64,000 nucleotides of DNA from an uncultured Pelagibacteraceae bacterium (GTDB lineage: Bacteria > Pseudomonadota > Alphaproteobacteria > Pelagibacterales > Pelagibacteraceae), in the NCBI GenBank assembly GCA_902629955.1, contig CACOSS010000003.1:30331-94330 (forward strand), in the 5' to 3' direction. The translations under genes were made by a program, and so were the position numbers. The notes under the pieces are model-generated. The model was given only the letters and a program-made list of their open reading frames with translations, was not told the origin of the DNA and did no database searches. This document shows positions 51,902 through 59,237 of the stretch, piece after piece. Positions within the stretch are counted from its first letter, which is position 1; the number at the start of each line of letters is the position of its first letter.

Positions 51902-52324
51902 ATGGTAGAAAAATTTAATAATATTTATTATCTAATCATTTACATAATTCACTTTGCAGGAATTGGTATTTACGCATTTCAAACTATTTTCAAAACTAGA
52001 CAGTTTTGTACTAAGTTTGAAATTGATGATAGCGGTTTTACAATGGTCAGATTTGTGGGTGCATTTATGGCCGGTTGGGTATTTATGTCTTTGTATGTAA
52101 TGTTCATAAGAAACAATGGAGTTGTTGGAGCAGGTTCTTTTTTTAATTTATTTTTCTTGCAAAATGTTTGTATTTTTGTTGTTAATTGTTATTCAATTCT
52201 AATCGATAAAACTGGGATTAAAAATGCAGAACGATCAAGAGAAGGTATTATAGCACCGTTAATATTTACTACCTTAAGTGCAGCTTTATGCTATGGACTA
52301 GCAGATAAAATATATAATTATTAA
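51902..52324 (+). CDS. Small multi-span membrane protein
   Basis: A 140-residue protein with four predicted membrane helices: about residues 8-27, 48-65, 75-92 and 117-135. No ligand or catalytic motif is visible. It lies inside the run of small genes. A quinone- or lipid-associated role would be speculation. Confidence 0.7.
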   Translation: MVEKFNNIYYLIIYIIHFAGIGIYAFQTIFKTRQFCTKFEIDDSGFTMVRFVGAFMAGWVFMSLYVMFIRNNGVVGAGSFFNLFFLQNVCIFVVNCYSILIDKTGIKNAERSREGIIAPLIFTTLSAALCYGLADKIYNY

Positions 52325-52342
52325 CAAATAAAGGGGAATAAA

Positions 52343-52663
52343 ATGTCAATATTACAAAATTATAGTGATGCAATTAAAAATAAAGATGAAACAACTATGA
52401 ATGAACTTTTGCATGACGATTTTAAATTTACGATGCATAAATCAGGAAATTCTTTAGGAAAAAGTGATGTTATTAAATGGGCTATGAGCGGTGATATAAA
52501 GCAAGATAAGTCGAGAATAGTTTACGAAAATGATGAGGTTGGCGTACACCACGCAATCGTAACTTTTGACGATGGAAATGTTGAGGCTGTGATGGCTGTT
52601 TACAAATTTAAAGATGGTAAAATTATAAGTTTGGAGACGGGTGCTACTCCTATGTCAAAATAA
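52343..52663 (+). CDS. SnoaL/NTF2-like protein, second copy
   Basis: A 106-residue cone-fold protein: LQNYSDAIKNKDETTMNELLHDDFKF, then the typical KSDVIKWAMSG and AIVTFDDGNVEAVMAVYKFK strands. It is shorter than, and only weakly similar to, the copy at 51091-51474, so they are not a recent duplication. A GGGGA-type ribosome site precedes the ATG. The next gene's GTG start follows immediately after the stop. Confidence 0.77.
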   Translation: MSILQNYSDAIKNKDETTMNELLHDDFKFTMHKSGNSLGKSDVIKWAMSGDIKQDKSRIVYENDEVGVHHAIVTFDDGNVEAVMAVYKFKDGKIISLETGATPMSK

Positions 52664-53215
52664 GTGAAAAAAATATTTATAATACTTTTTATATTTTTGT
52701 TTTCATCAGCATCGTTTGCTCAAAATGAAATTGCTGTAGAACTAGATGATCTATTTGAAAAGTTAAAAAAAACAGGTAATCCAATGACTGCTAAAAAAAT
52801 TGAGGGGAAAATTTGGAAGTTATGGACGACACATCCATCAGAAAAAAGTTTAACTGATCTTTTGGCAAAAGGTTCGGAATACATGGCGCAAAACCAATTA
52901 ACCAGTGCACATAATGTTTTTTCAAAAGCAATTGAATTGGATCCGAATTGGGCTGAGGCTTGGAATAAAAGGGCAACAGTTCTTTATTTGATGGGTAATT
53001 TCGAACTGTCTCAAAATGATATAGATATGGTTTTAAAATTAGAAAAAAGACACTTTGGTGCTTTATCAGGTCAAGGCCTTGTTCAAACAGCTATGAAAAA
53101 TTATCAAAAAGCAATCGATAGTTACATTGAAGCTCATAAAGTATATCCAGCAATGACAACCCCTCTTATGATGATTGAGAGATTAAAAGAAATTATTAAA
53201 AAAGAAAGTATATGA
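52664..53215 (+). CDS. Exported TPR-repeat protein
   Basis: A 183-residue protein with a signal peptide (about 1-20, FAQ). Two to three tetratricopeptide repeats are seen: AHNVFSKAIELDPNWAEAWN and NFELSQNDIDMVLKLEKRHF, then ALSGQGLVQTAMKNYQKAID. The start is GTG, directly abutting the preceding stop, which implies coupling. It is likely a periplasmic scaffold or chaperone. Confidence 0.82.
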   Translation: MKKIFIILFIFLFSSASFAQNEIAVELDDLFEKLKKTGNPMTAKKIEGKIWKLWTTHPSEKSLTDLLAKGSEYMAQNQLTSAHNVFSKAIELDPNWAEAWNKRATVLYLMGNFELSQNDIDMVLKLEKRHFGALSGQGLVQTAMKNYQKAIDSYIEAHKVYPAMTTPLMMIERLKEIIKKESI

Positions 53216-53221
53216 TAATAA

Positions 53222-53440
53222 ATGAATCAGTTACTTTTTATTTGTATAATAACTTCTGCACTTAATATTTTTCTAGTCATTTACGCTTTTACAATTCCAC
53301 TGTATCCAAAAAAGTGGAGAGATAAGGTAAATAAAAAATATCAAAATGATACAGCAACAGGTGTGACAATAATATTTGTTACACTTGCAACATGTTTTTT
53401 ATGGGTTTCTTATTTTTATTTCCTAATTTTTCATCAGTGA
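53222..53440 (+). CDS. Small two-helix membrane protein
   Basis: A 72-residue protein with hydrophobic spans at about 4-24 and 47-70 joined by a basic loop (YPKKWRDKVNKKYQ). It starts 6 bases after the TPR gene. No family was recognised. Confidence 0.6.
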   Translation: MNQLLFICIITSALNIFLVIYAFTIPLYPKKWRDKVNKKYQNDTATGVTIIFVTLATCFLWVSYFYFLIFHQ

Positions 53441-53452
53441 TAGTGTAAAAGA

Positions 53453-53677
53453 ATGATCCCAAAAAAATATTCAAATCTAGCATATATCTTATTAATGGGC
53501 TTTGGCATGAGTTTGCTCATGACGCTTATTATTACTTATATAAATACTGGTATGGACTCTGGATATTTAAAAAGGTTTTTAAAAGCTTGGTCTTTTGGCT
53601 TACCAATTGCAATAATAGTTTCTTTATTAGTAGGACCTCTTGCAAAGAAATTTATAGATAATATAAGTAAACAATAG
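53453..53677 (+). CDS. DUF2798 family membrane protein
   Basis: A 74-residue two-helix protein. The pattern LLMGFGMSLLMTLIITYINT, then FLKAWSFGLPIAIIVSLLVGP is typical of the DUF2798 family. Function unknown. It is in the small-gene run, 12 bases after its neighbour. Confidence 0.75.
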   Translation: MIPKKYSNLAYILLMGFGMSLLMTLIITYINTGMDSGYLKRFLKAWSFGLPIAIIVSLLVGPLAKKFIDNISKQ

Positions 53678-53682
53678 CAAAT

Positions 53683-53922
53683 ATGTATAAAGTAATTATT
53701 ACCTACGAATTAATATTTTTAGCATTTTGGAATATTTTATATTTATCAAATTCAGATGTTGAAAATTGGTTTACTGAAAAATTTTTAACTGCAATATTTG
53801 TATTTTTTTCGACAATGGCTCTAGGTTTAACATTGGTTTATATTATTTATATAAGTATAAAGTTATCTGGGCTTGCTGGGGTGCTTCGAAATCTTAAGGA
53901 TCCAAGAAAAAAAGGTAATTAA
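53683..53922 (+). CDS. Small two-helix membrane protein
   Basis: A 79-residue protein with two hydrophobic helices (about 5-22 and 35-58) and a basic C-terminus (LRNLKDPRKKGN). It directly follows the DUF2798 gene. An overlapping frame upstream of the photolyase ATG is non-coding in my view. Confidence 0.58.
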   Translation: MYKVIITYELIFLAFWNILYLSNSDVENWFTEKFLTAIFVFFSTMALGLTLVYIIYISIKLSGLAGVLRNLKDPRKKGN

Positions 53923-53947
53923 TTTTCCAAAAGTAATTTTATTAATA

Positions 53948-55090
53948 ATGTTTGAACCTAGTAGAGAGTTTGCAAATAAAAAAATAACAAGATTTATAGA
54001 TAATAATCTAGGTGAATATTCTAGACTTAGAAATTTTGATTTTGGTCCAGACAAGAGGACAAATATTTCCTGCCTATCACCATATATTACACACGGTGTT
54101 GTCACTGAACAAGAAGTGATTAGATTATCTTTAAAAAAATTTTCATTCTCAAAAATAGAAAAATTTATTCAAGAAGTTTTGTGGCGCGTTTATTGGAAAG
54201 GCTGGCTAGAACTTAGACCAAATGTTTGGATGGATTACATAATAGATTTAAATAAACTAAAGCTAGAATATAAAGATAATAAAGATTACTTAAATGCAAT
54301 TGAGGGTAAAACAAATATTGAATGTTTTAACACTTGGGTAGATGAGTTAAAAAATCATAATTATCTTCATAATCATACAAGAATGTGGTTCGCAAGTATT
54401 TGGATTTTTACTCTTAATTTACCTTGGCAATTAGGCGCTGAACTTTTCATGAAGTATCTTTTTGATGGAGATAGTGCCTCAAATACTTTGGGATGGAGAT
54501 GGGTAGCTGGAATTCAAACTAAAGGTAAAAATTATGTTGCATCTGAGTGGAATATCAAAAAATTTACCAATAATAGATTTAGCAACATAAAGTTAAATGA
54601 AAATCCTTTTCCAATTATGGATGATAGAAATTACTCAATTGTAAATAATAACTTTTTAAATATAAATTTATCAGGTGATCAGAGATTATTAATATTTGAA
54701 AACAATCTTTCGTTTGATCAAACAGATTTTAAAGATCAATCCTTTAAAAATATTTATTTTATATATAACGGAAATGAAACAAGACAAATAAAGCTGGATG
54801 AAAAGGTTTTAACTTTCAAGAAGTCTCTAATAGAAGATCAGATCAAAAATTTAAAGAATAAATCCATAAATTGCGAAATTATCAATATTCAAGATTTAAA
54901 AAATATGAAAGAAAATTTATTGGCCTTATACCCTTCAATAGGTGAAAATCTTGATTTCTTAAACGAAAATAATTTAAAAAATATTAATTTTTTATACAGA
55001 AAAATAGACCAGTATTCATGGAAATATTGCAATAAAGGTTTTTTTAATTTTAAGAGTTATATACCAAAAATAGTACAGGAATTTATTTAG
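53948..55090 (+). CDS. Photolyase/cryptochrome-like flavoprotein with C-terminal alpha/beta segment
   Basis: A 380-residue protein from ATG 53948; an in-frame ATG at 53873 would overlap the gene upstream. It starts directly in the FAD-binding helical domain (about 8-215): [10 protein letters not shown] (41-50), [12 protein letters not shown] (139-150) and [16 protein letters not shown] (173-188) are the FAD pocket motifs. There is no N-terminal antenna domain. Instead, residues 243-378 ([12 protein letters not shown], then NIYFIYNG, and a long helix) resemble that alpha/beta fold placed after the FAD domain. It would be a blue-light DNA repair or sensing protein. It is convergent with the DUF2256-DCC-photolyase group. 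Confidence 0.8.
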   Translation: MFEPSREFANKKITRFIDNNLGEYSRLRNFDFGPDKRTNISCLSPYITHGVVTEQEVIRLSLKKFSFSKIEKFIQEVLWRVYWKGWLELRPNVWMDYIIDLNKLKLEYKDNKDYLNAIEGKTNIECFNTWVDELKNHNYLHNHTRMWFASIWIFTLNLPWQLGAELFMKYLFDGDSASNTLGWRWVAGIQTKGKNYVASEWNIKKFTNNRFSNIKLNENPFPIMDDRNYSIVNNNFLNINLSGDQRLLIFENNLSFDQTDFKDQSFKNIYFIYNGNETRQIKLDEKVLTFKKSLIEDQIKNLKNKSINCEIINIQDLKNMKENLLALYPSIGENLDFLNENNLKNINFLYRKIDQYSWKYCNKGFFNFKSYIPKIVQEFI

Positions 55091-55208
55091 AAGAACATCT
55101 TTTGGAGCAATACTTTACCCGGTCCCAGTTCAGCCTCCACTTTTTTCTCCAAACAAAAGGCCTTTTGCAAACCGGACAAATTTTAGAGGGCAGATTTTGT
55201 TTTTTCAT
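55083..55208 (-). CDS. DUF2256 zinc-finger peptide
   Basis: A 41-residue [17 protein letters not shown] (11-24) followed by YCSKRC (34-39) gives a four-cysteine zinc site typical of DUF2256, a family often encoded next to photolyases. It overlaps the DCC gene upstream (ATGA) and the end of the opposite photolyase gene by 8 bases. Function unknown. Confidence 0.82.
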   Translation of the reverse strand: MKKQNLPSKICPVCKRPFVWRKKWRLNWDRVKYCSKRCSSK

Positions 55209-55555
55209 TTAAGTTGATTTTTATTTTTCAAAAATAAAAAATAGGCAACTACTTCATAACCATAATGGAATAAAATATATAATGGCTTAATTGAAAATAT
55301 TTTTGCAAGAAAATTATATTTTGGGATTTTTGACCAAATTATAATAAATGCTTTTGCACCCCCTATCACCTTGCCATCCTCAATTACATGAAGTCTTCTT
55401 AACAATTCTGCTTGAGATTTAGATGTTAATTTTAAAGCTTCATCATTATTTGTTATATCAATCCACTCAAGGTTACTATCTGCAATTTTTTTGTAGTGAT
55501 TTATTTCCAATCTACAAACATTACATGAATCATTAAAAAATACTTTAATTGCCAT
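55205..55555 (-). CDS. DCC-family thiol-disulfide oxidoreductase (DUF393)
   Basis: A 116-residue protein. [16 protein letters not shown] (7-22) contains the CxxC of the DCC family; [17 protein letters not shown] and the aromatic helix [17 protein letters not shown] are also family-like. Probably a thioredoxin-fold redox protein. It overlaps the upstream photolyase start by 11 bases and DUF2256 by 4, so the three genes form one operon. Confidence 0.85.
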   Translation of the reverse strand: MAIKVFFNDSCNVCRLEINHYKKIADSNLEWIDITNNDEALKLTSKSQAELLRRLHVIEDGKVIGGAKAFIIIWSKIPKYNFLAKIFSIKPLYILFHYGYEVVAYFLFLKNKNQLK

Positions 55556-57041
55556 ATGTGTTCTTATTTATAAATTTTTCAGCTTCTGACAATATTAATT
55601 TTTTTCTTTCTGGTTTCATCTTGTCAAAAATTCTTACCATCATCGAAAGTCTTGGATTTTTTAAAAAGAAAGATCTATTTCTATTAATAAATCTCCAGTA
55701 TAAACCGTCCATGGTATTACACCATTCACCTTTTTTAAAATCCATCATTTTCATAAAATAACTTGATCCACAAATATAAGGTTTAGTTGCAAAAATTCCT
55801 CCATCGCTGAATAAGCCCATACCATAAACATTAGGTACCATTACCCAATCGGATGAATCCACAAACATTTCCATAAACCATTTATAAACAATTTTAGGTT
55901 TAAGTTCGCACAAGTTCATAATATTTGAGAGTATCATTAGTCTTTCAATATGATGAGACCATCCGTGATTTAATGCGTTTTTAATTGCGTGGTCTAAAGG
56001 TGGTAAACCTGTTGTACCTTCGTACCATGAGTCTTTCATTTTTCGATTTTGTTTAAAGAAATTTCTTGTCTCCATATCTTCACTATACTTTTGATAAACT
56101 CCTCGCATAAATTCCCGCCAGCCAATAACTTGTCTTACATAACCCTCTAAAGAATTAAGCCTAATTTTATTTTTTTTATGGAACTCTAAAGTTTGAGAAA
56201 TAATAAACTCAGGTGTTATGAGCCCTAAGTTTAGATAAGGGCTTAAGGCACTATGAAATAAAATATTATTACTTTGATCAACTGCATCCTCATAATCGCC
56301 AAACAAATTTAATTTTTCTTTCAGGAAGAAATTTAAAAGTTTGACAACATCATTGTATTCAGTTGCAAACCAAAAATTTTTTGTACTGCCTGGGTGATCT
56401 TTAAATAATTTATCGATTATTGGTTTTAAATTTTTTGTGTGTTTTGTTTCAGTTATATTTGGAAATTTTGGTATTTTCGTATTTTTTGGAAGTTTCTTTC
56501 TATTATCTTCATCAAAACTCCATTTACCTCCCTCTGGTGTTCCATCTTTCTTCATAAGAATATTCAGTTTTTGTCTTGTGCCTTTATAAAAAGTTGCCAT
56601 GAATGGTCTTTTGTTTTTTGAGAGATAGTTATTAAATTCTTCTCTTGTATTTAAAAACATTGGGGATTTTATTTGGTTCCAAACCAAATCATTTTTTTTA
56701 GCAAAATTTTGTACTTTTTTTTCAAAGAATTTGTCTTCAATTTCAAATGTTGTTATCTCCTTAATTTTTTTTGATTTAATAACTCTCTTAACTTTTTCTA
56801 AATAATCTTTTTTAAAATCTGCTGAATCGATCTTTGTATATTCAACTTTAAATTTATTTTTTTTTAAATGATCTGCATGAGATCTCATAGCTGACAAAAA
56901 TAGTAGTATCTTTAACTTATGATGCTTTTCATATGTGCATAATTCGTAGTCTTCTGACATAAAAAACAGGTGATCATTTTTGAAGCGGTCTATATATTTT
57001 GGTGGAAATAGCTGATTTCCAAGTATAAAAAATAACTTCAT
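55545..57041 (-). CDS. FeS-BCP/PhrB-type (6-4) photolyase-related protein with altered cluster ligands
   Basis: A 498-residue protein of the deoxyribodipyrimidine photolyase-related family: FILGNQLFPPKY (5-16), SPYLNLGLITP (267-277), GYVRQVIGWREFMRGVY (300-316), NHGWSHHIERLMILSN (358-373) and SDWVMVPNVYGMG (397-409). Of the four cysteines that hold a [4Fe-4S] cluster in PhrB, Cys378 (LCELKP) and Cys441 (EWCNTM) have counterparts, but the CxxC pair between them is absent along with several residues. Either the cluster is lost or Cys424 helps in another geometry. It probably repairs UV photoproducts. Confidence 0.85.
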   Translation of the reverse strand: MKLFFILGNQLFPPKYIDRFKNDHLFFMSEDYELCTYEKHHKLKILLFLSAMRSHADHLKKNKFKVEYTKIDSADFKKDYLEKVKRVIKSKKIKEITTFEIEDKFFEKKVQNFAKKNDLVWNQIKSPMFLNTREEFNNYLSKNKRPFMATFYKGTRQKLNILMKKDGTPEGGKWSFDEDNRKKLPKNTKIPKFPNITETKHTKNLKPIIDKLFKDHPGSTKNFWFATEYNDVVKLLNFFLKEKLNLFGDYEDAVDQSNNILFHSALSPYLNLGLITPEFIISQTLEFHKKNKIRLNSLEGYVRQVIGWREFMRGVYQKYSEDMETRNFFKQNRKMKDSWYEGTTGLPPLDHAIKNALNHGWSHHIERLMILSNIMNLCELKPKIVYKWFMEMFVDSSDWVMVPNVYGMGLFSDGGIFATKPYICGSSYFMKMMDFKKGEWCNTMDGLYWRFINRNRSFFLKNPRLSMMVRIFDKMKPERKKLILSEAEKFINKNTYGN

Positions 57042-57069
57042 AGAGTTAATATAGCTTTAAAAAAAATAT

Positions 57070-57780
57070 ATGTCAGAAAAATATTTAATTTTTGGTGCGA
57101 CAGGTTCGATCGGTTCAAGTTTATCAAGACAACTAAAAGAGTCTGGAAAAGAAGTTCATTTAGTTGCAAGAAATGAGAGTGAAGTTAAAAAACTTTCAGA
57201 AGAATTGGGTTGTCCTTTTACTGTTGCAGACGTTCTTGAAAATGGATTTGTTGATAAAGTTAAAGCAGAAATTCCAGATGTAAAAGGTATTGCATATTGT
57301 GTTGGTTCAATAGTTTTAAAACCACTAAGAATGATTAAAGAAGACGAATTTAATCAATGTATGAAGTTAAATTGTTACTCTGCATTAGAAGTAATTAGAG
57401 GATACCAAGATACTTTAAAAAAAAATAAAGGATCAGTCGTTTTATTTTCAACTGTTGCGGTTAGAAGAGGTTTTAGTAATCATGGAATAATTGCGTCAGC
57501 TAAGGCTGCTGTTGAAGGATTAACTCTTAGTTTAGCATCTGAACTTGCACCAAATGTAAGAGTAAATTGTATTGCACCGAGTTTATCTAAATCAAAAATT
57601 GCTGAACCAATGTTAAAAAGTGCTGTGCTTGCAGAAGGCATTGCCAAAGCTCACCCACTAAAAAGAGTTGGTGAAGGTGTAGATAGTGCGTCACTTGCAA
57701 AATTTTTAATAACTGATGAAAGTTCTTGGGTTACAGGTCAAGTTATTGGTGTTGATGGAGGAAGATCAACTTTATCCTAA
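57070..57780 (+). CDS. SDR-family oxidoreductase
   Basis: A 236-residue classical short-chain dehydrogenase. GATGSIGSSL (9-18) binds NAD(P); the active-site Ser is in LFSTVAV, though the usual Tyr-x3-Lys is replaced by HGIIASAKAA (His/Ile rather than Tyr). VNCIAPSLSKSKIA and GVDGGRS are typical SDR ends. The missing Tyr raises doubt about activity. It lies 28 bases from the divergent photolyase gene. Confidence 0.8.
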   Translation: MSEKYLIFGATGSIGSSLSRQLKESGKEVHLVARNESEVKKLSEELGCPFTVADVLENGFVDKVKAEIPDVKGIAYCVGSIVLKPLRMIKEDEFNQCMKLNCYSALEVIRGYQDTLKKNKGSVVLFSTVAVRRGFSNHGIIASAKAAVEGLTLSLASELAPNVRVNCIAPSLSKSKIAEPMLKSAVLAEGIAKAHPLKRVGEGVDSASLAKFLITDESSWVTGQVIGVDGGRSTLS

Positions 57781-57786
57781 ATTTTT

Positions 57787-58089
57787 ATGTTTATAGCAAT
57801 GAACAGATTCAAAATTGTAAAAGGAAAAGAGAAAGAATTTGAAGATGTTTGGAAAAATAGAGATACGCATTTAAAAGGAGTAGATGGTTTTAAAGAATTT
57901 CATTTGGTTAAAGGAAATGAAAGTGAAGATCATACCTTATATGCATCTCATAGTATTTGGACTTCTAAAGACGCTTTTATTGATTGGACAAAATCAGAAG
58001 CTTTTAGGCTTGCTCATAAAAATGCGGGACAACATAAAGATCTTTATATCGGTGCCCCAAACTTTGAGGGGTTTGAAGTAGTTATTTAA
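57787..58089 (+). CDS. Antibiotic biosynthesis monooxygenase (ABM/HmoB-like)
   Basis: A 100-residue dimeric alpha-beta barrel domain. FIAMNRFKIVKGKEKEFEDV (2-21) and GFKEFHLVKGNE, then SHSIWTSKDAFIDWTKSEAF are the family pattern, similar to heme-degrading monooxygenase homologues with an HxxW-like end. A heme or aromatic substrate is possible. It follows the SDR by 6 bases. Confidence 0.82.
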   Translation: MFIAMNRFKIVKGKEKEFEDVWKNRDTHLKGVDGFKEFHLVKGNESEDHTLYASHSIWTSKDAFIDWTKSEAFRLAHKNAGQHKDLYIGAPNFEGFEVVI

Positions 58090-58091
58090 AT

Positions 58092-58484
58092 CTACTTATA
58101 AATCTTATCCACCTCTACTTGATAAGACTCTACTAACTTATTATTTTGATTTGCTATACCAACAACGTCAATCATCTCTTTAATCATTTGATCTGATGCT
58201 CCCTTTTTTTTAGCTGCAGCTGTATGAGATCTAATACAATACTCACAACTATTTGTAATTGAAACTGCAACATAGATTAATTCTTTAGTAACTGGATCGA
58301 GTGCACCTTTCCTCATTATTTGTTTTAAATTATTCCAAGTTCTTTCCAATGTTTCAGGATTGTTAGCTATTGCTTTCCAAAAATTTGGAATTTTTTTTAT
58401 ATTTCTAGTTTTTTTAATATCATTAAATATCTTTTTTACTTTTCCCTTAGCTTTTGTTTCATTAACAAGTTTAAATACTGACAT
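58092..58484 (-). CDS. AhpD-like carboxymuconolactone decarboxylase family protein
   Basis: A 130-residue helical protein. CEYCIRSHTAAAKKKGAS (about 81-98) includes the redox-active CxxC followed by His, as in AhpD alkylhydroperoxidases. A strong ribosome site (GGAGGA) precedes the start. Probably a peroxide-reducing or disulfide-exchange protein. It is downstream of the GATase gene (11-base gap), likely co-transcribed. Confidence 0.87.
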   Translation of the reverse strand: MSVFKLVNETKAKGKVKKIFNDIKKTRNIKKIPNFWKAIANNPETLERTWNNLKQIMRKGALDPVTKELIYVAVSITNSCEYCIRSHTAAAKKKGASDQMIKEMIDVVGIANQNNKLVESYQVEVDKIYK

Positions 58485-58495
58485 ATATCCTCCTT

Positions 58496-59224
58496 TTATA
58501 TTTTAAGAATATCACTCTTAAATTTTGAATACAAAATATTAGAGTAATTATTCATATCTTTCATATTTGCTTTTGCATCATTATCAAATTTTTCTAAAGC
58601 ATTGGCTCCCAACTGTTTTTCTAGAGCAGATTTATATTCTGGTACACAGCCCCATTCATTAACTGTTGTATCTTTAACTTCTATATGAAATTGAATTCCA
58701 TATGCATGGTTTTGATATTTGAAAATCTGGTATTTAGTTTCAGGTGATGAAGCTAATAAAGTTACATTTTTATTATCCTCTAATCCTTGAACTTCATATG
58801 AATGCCATTGCAATGATGTAATTTGATTTGGAAATTTAGAAAATAAAGGATCTGTATCTTTATTTTTAGAAAAATTGATATTCAACATTCCTATTTCAGG
58901 ATTATTAGATTTGACTACTTTTCCTCCAACTACTTCGCCTAATAGCTGACACCCAAGACAAAAACCTAAATAAGGTTTTTTTAAATCAACAACGTATTCT
59001 TTTATTCTTTTTTTTTCCTCAACTAACCAAGGATAATCCTTTTCCATCCAGGTATCCATTGGTCCACCCATACAAAACATGGCATCAAATTTTGTAAGAT
59101 CATTTGGAATTTTTTCACCTTCGTCTAATTCTATTGTTGTTAAATTAGCCCCATCTTTAATCATTAAATCTTTTATGAAGCCAGGATCCTCTATTTCGAT
59201 ATGTTGAAGAATTAAAATTCTCAT
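58496..59224 (-). CDS. Class I glutamine amidotransferase-like protein
   Basis: A 242-residue GATase1 domain. MGGPMDTWMEKDYPWL (52-67) is the oxyanion region; GFCLGCQLLGE gives the nucleophile Cys89 (a Cys stands in place of the usual His at 92); the His-x-Glu part of the triad is FHIEV (about 185-189). It stands alone without a synthase domain, like GMP-synthase-type hydrolases that act on gamma-glutamyl compounds. Substrate unknown. Confidence 0.84.
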   Translation of the reverse strand: MRILILQHIEIEDPGFIKDLMIKDGANLTTIELDEGEKIPNDLTKFDAMFCMGGPMDTWMEKDYPWLVEEKKRIKEYVVDLKKPYLGFCLGCQLLGEVVGGKVVKSNNPEIGMLNINFSKNKDTDPLFSKFPNQITSLQWHSYEVQGLEDNKNVTLLASSPETKYQIFKYQNHAYGIQFHIEVKDTTVNEWGCVPEYKSALEKQLGANALEKFDNDAKANMKDMNNYSNILYSKFKSDILKI

Positions 59225-59237
59225 TGTTTAAAGCGTA

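Noticed and set aside
53873..53947. Extended start of the photolyase-like gene
   Set aside because: It overlaps the end of the small membrane-protein gene; the internal ATG 53948 begins at the FAD domain with family-like residues.
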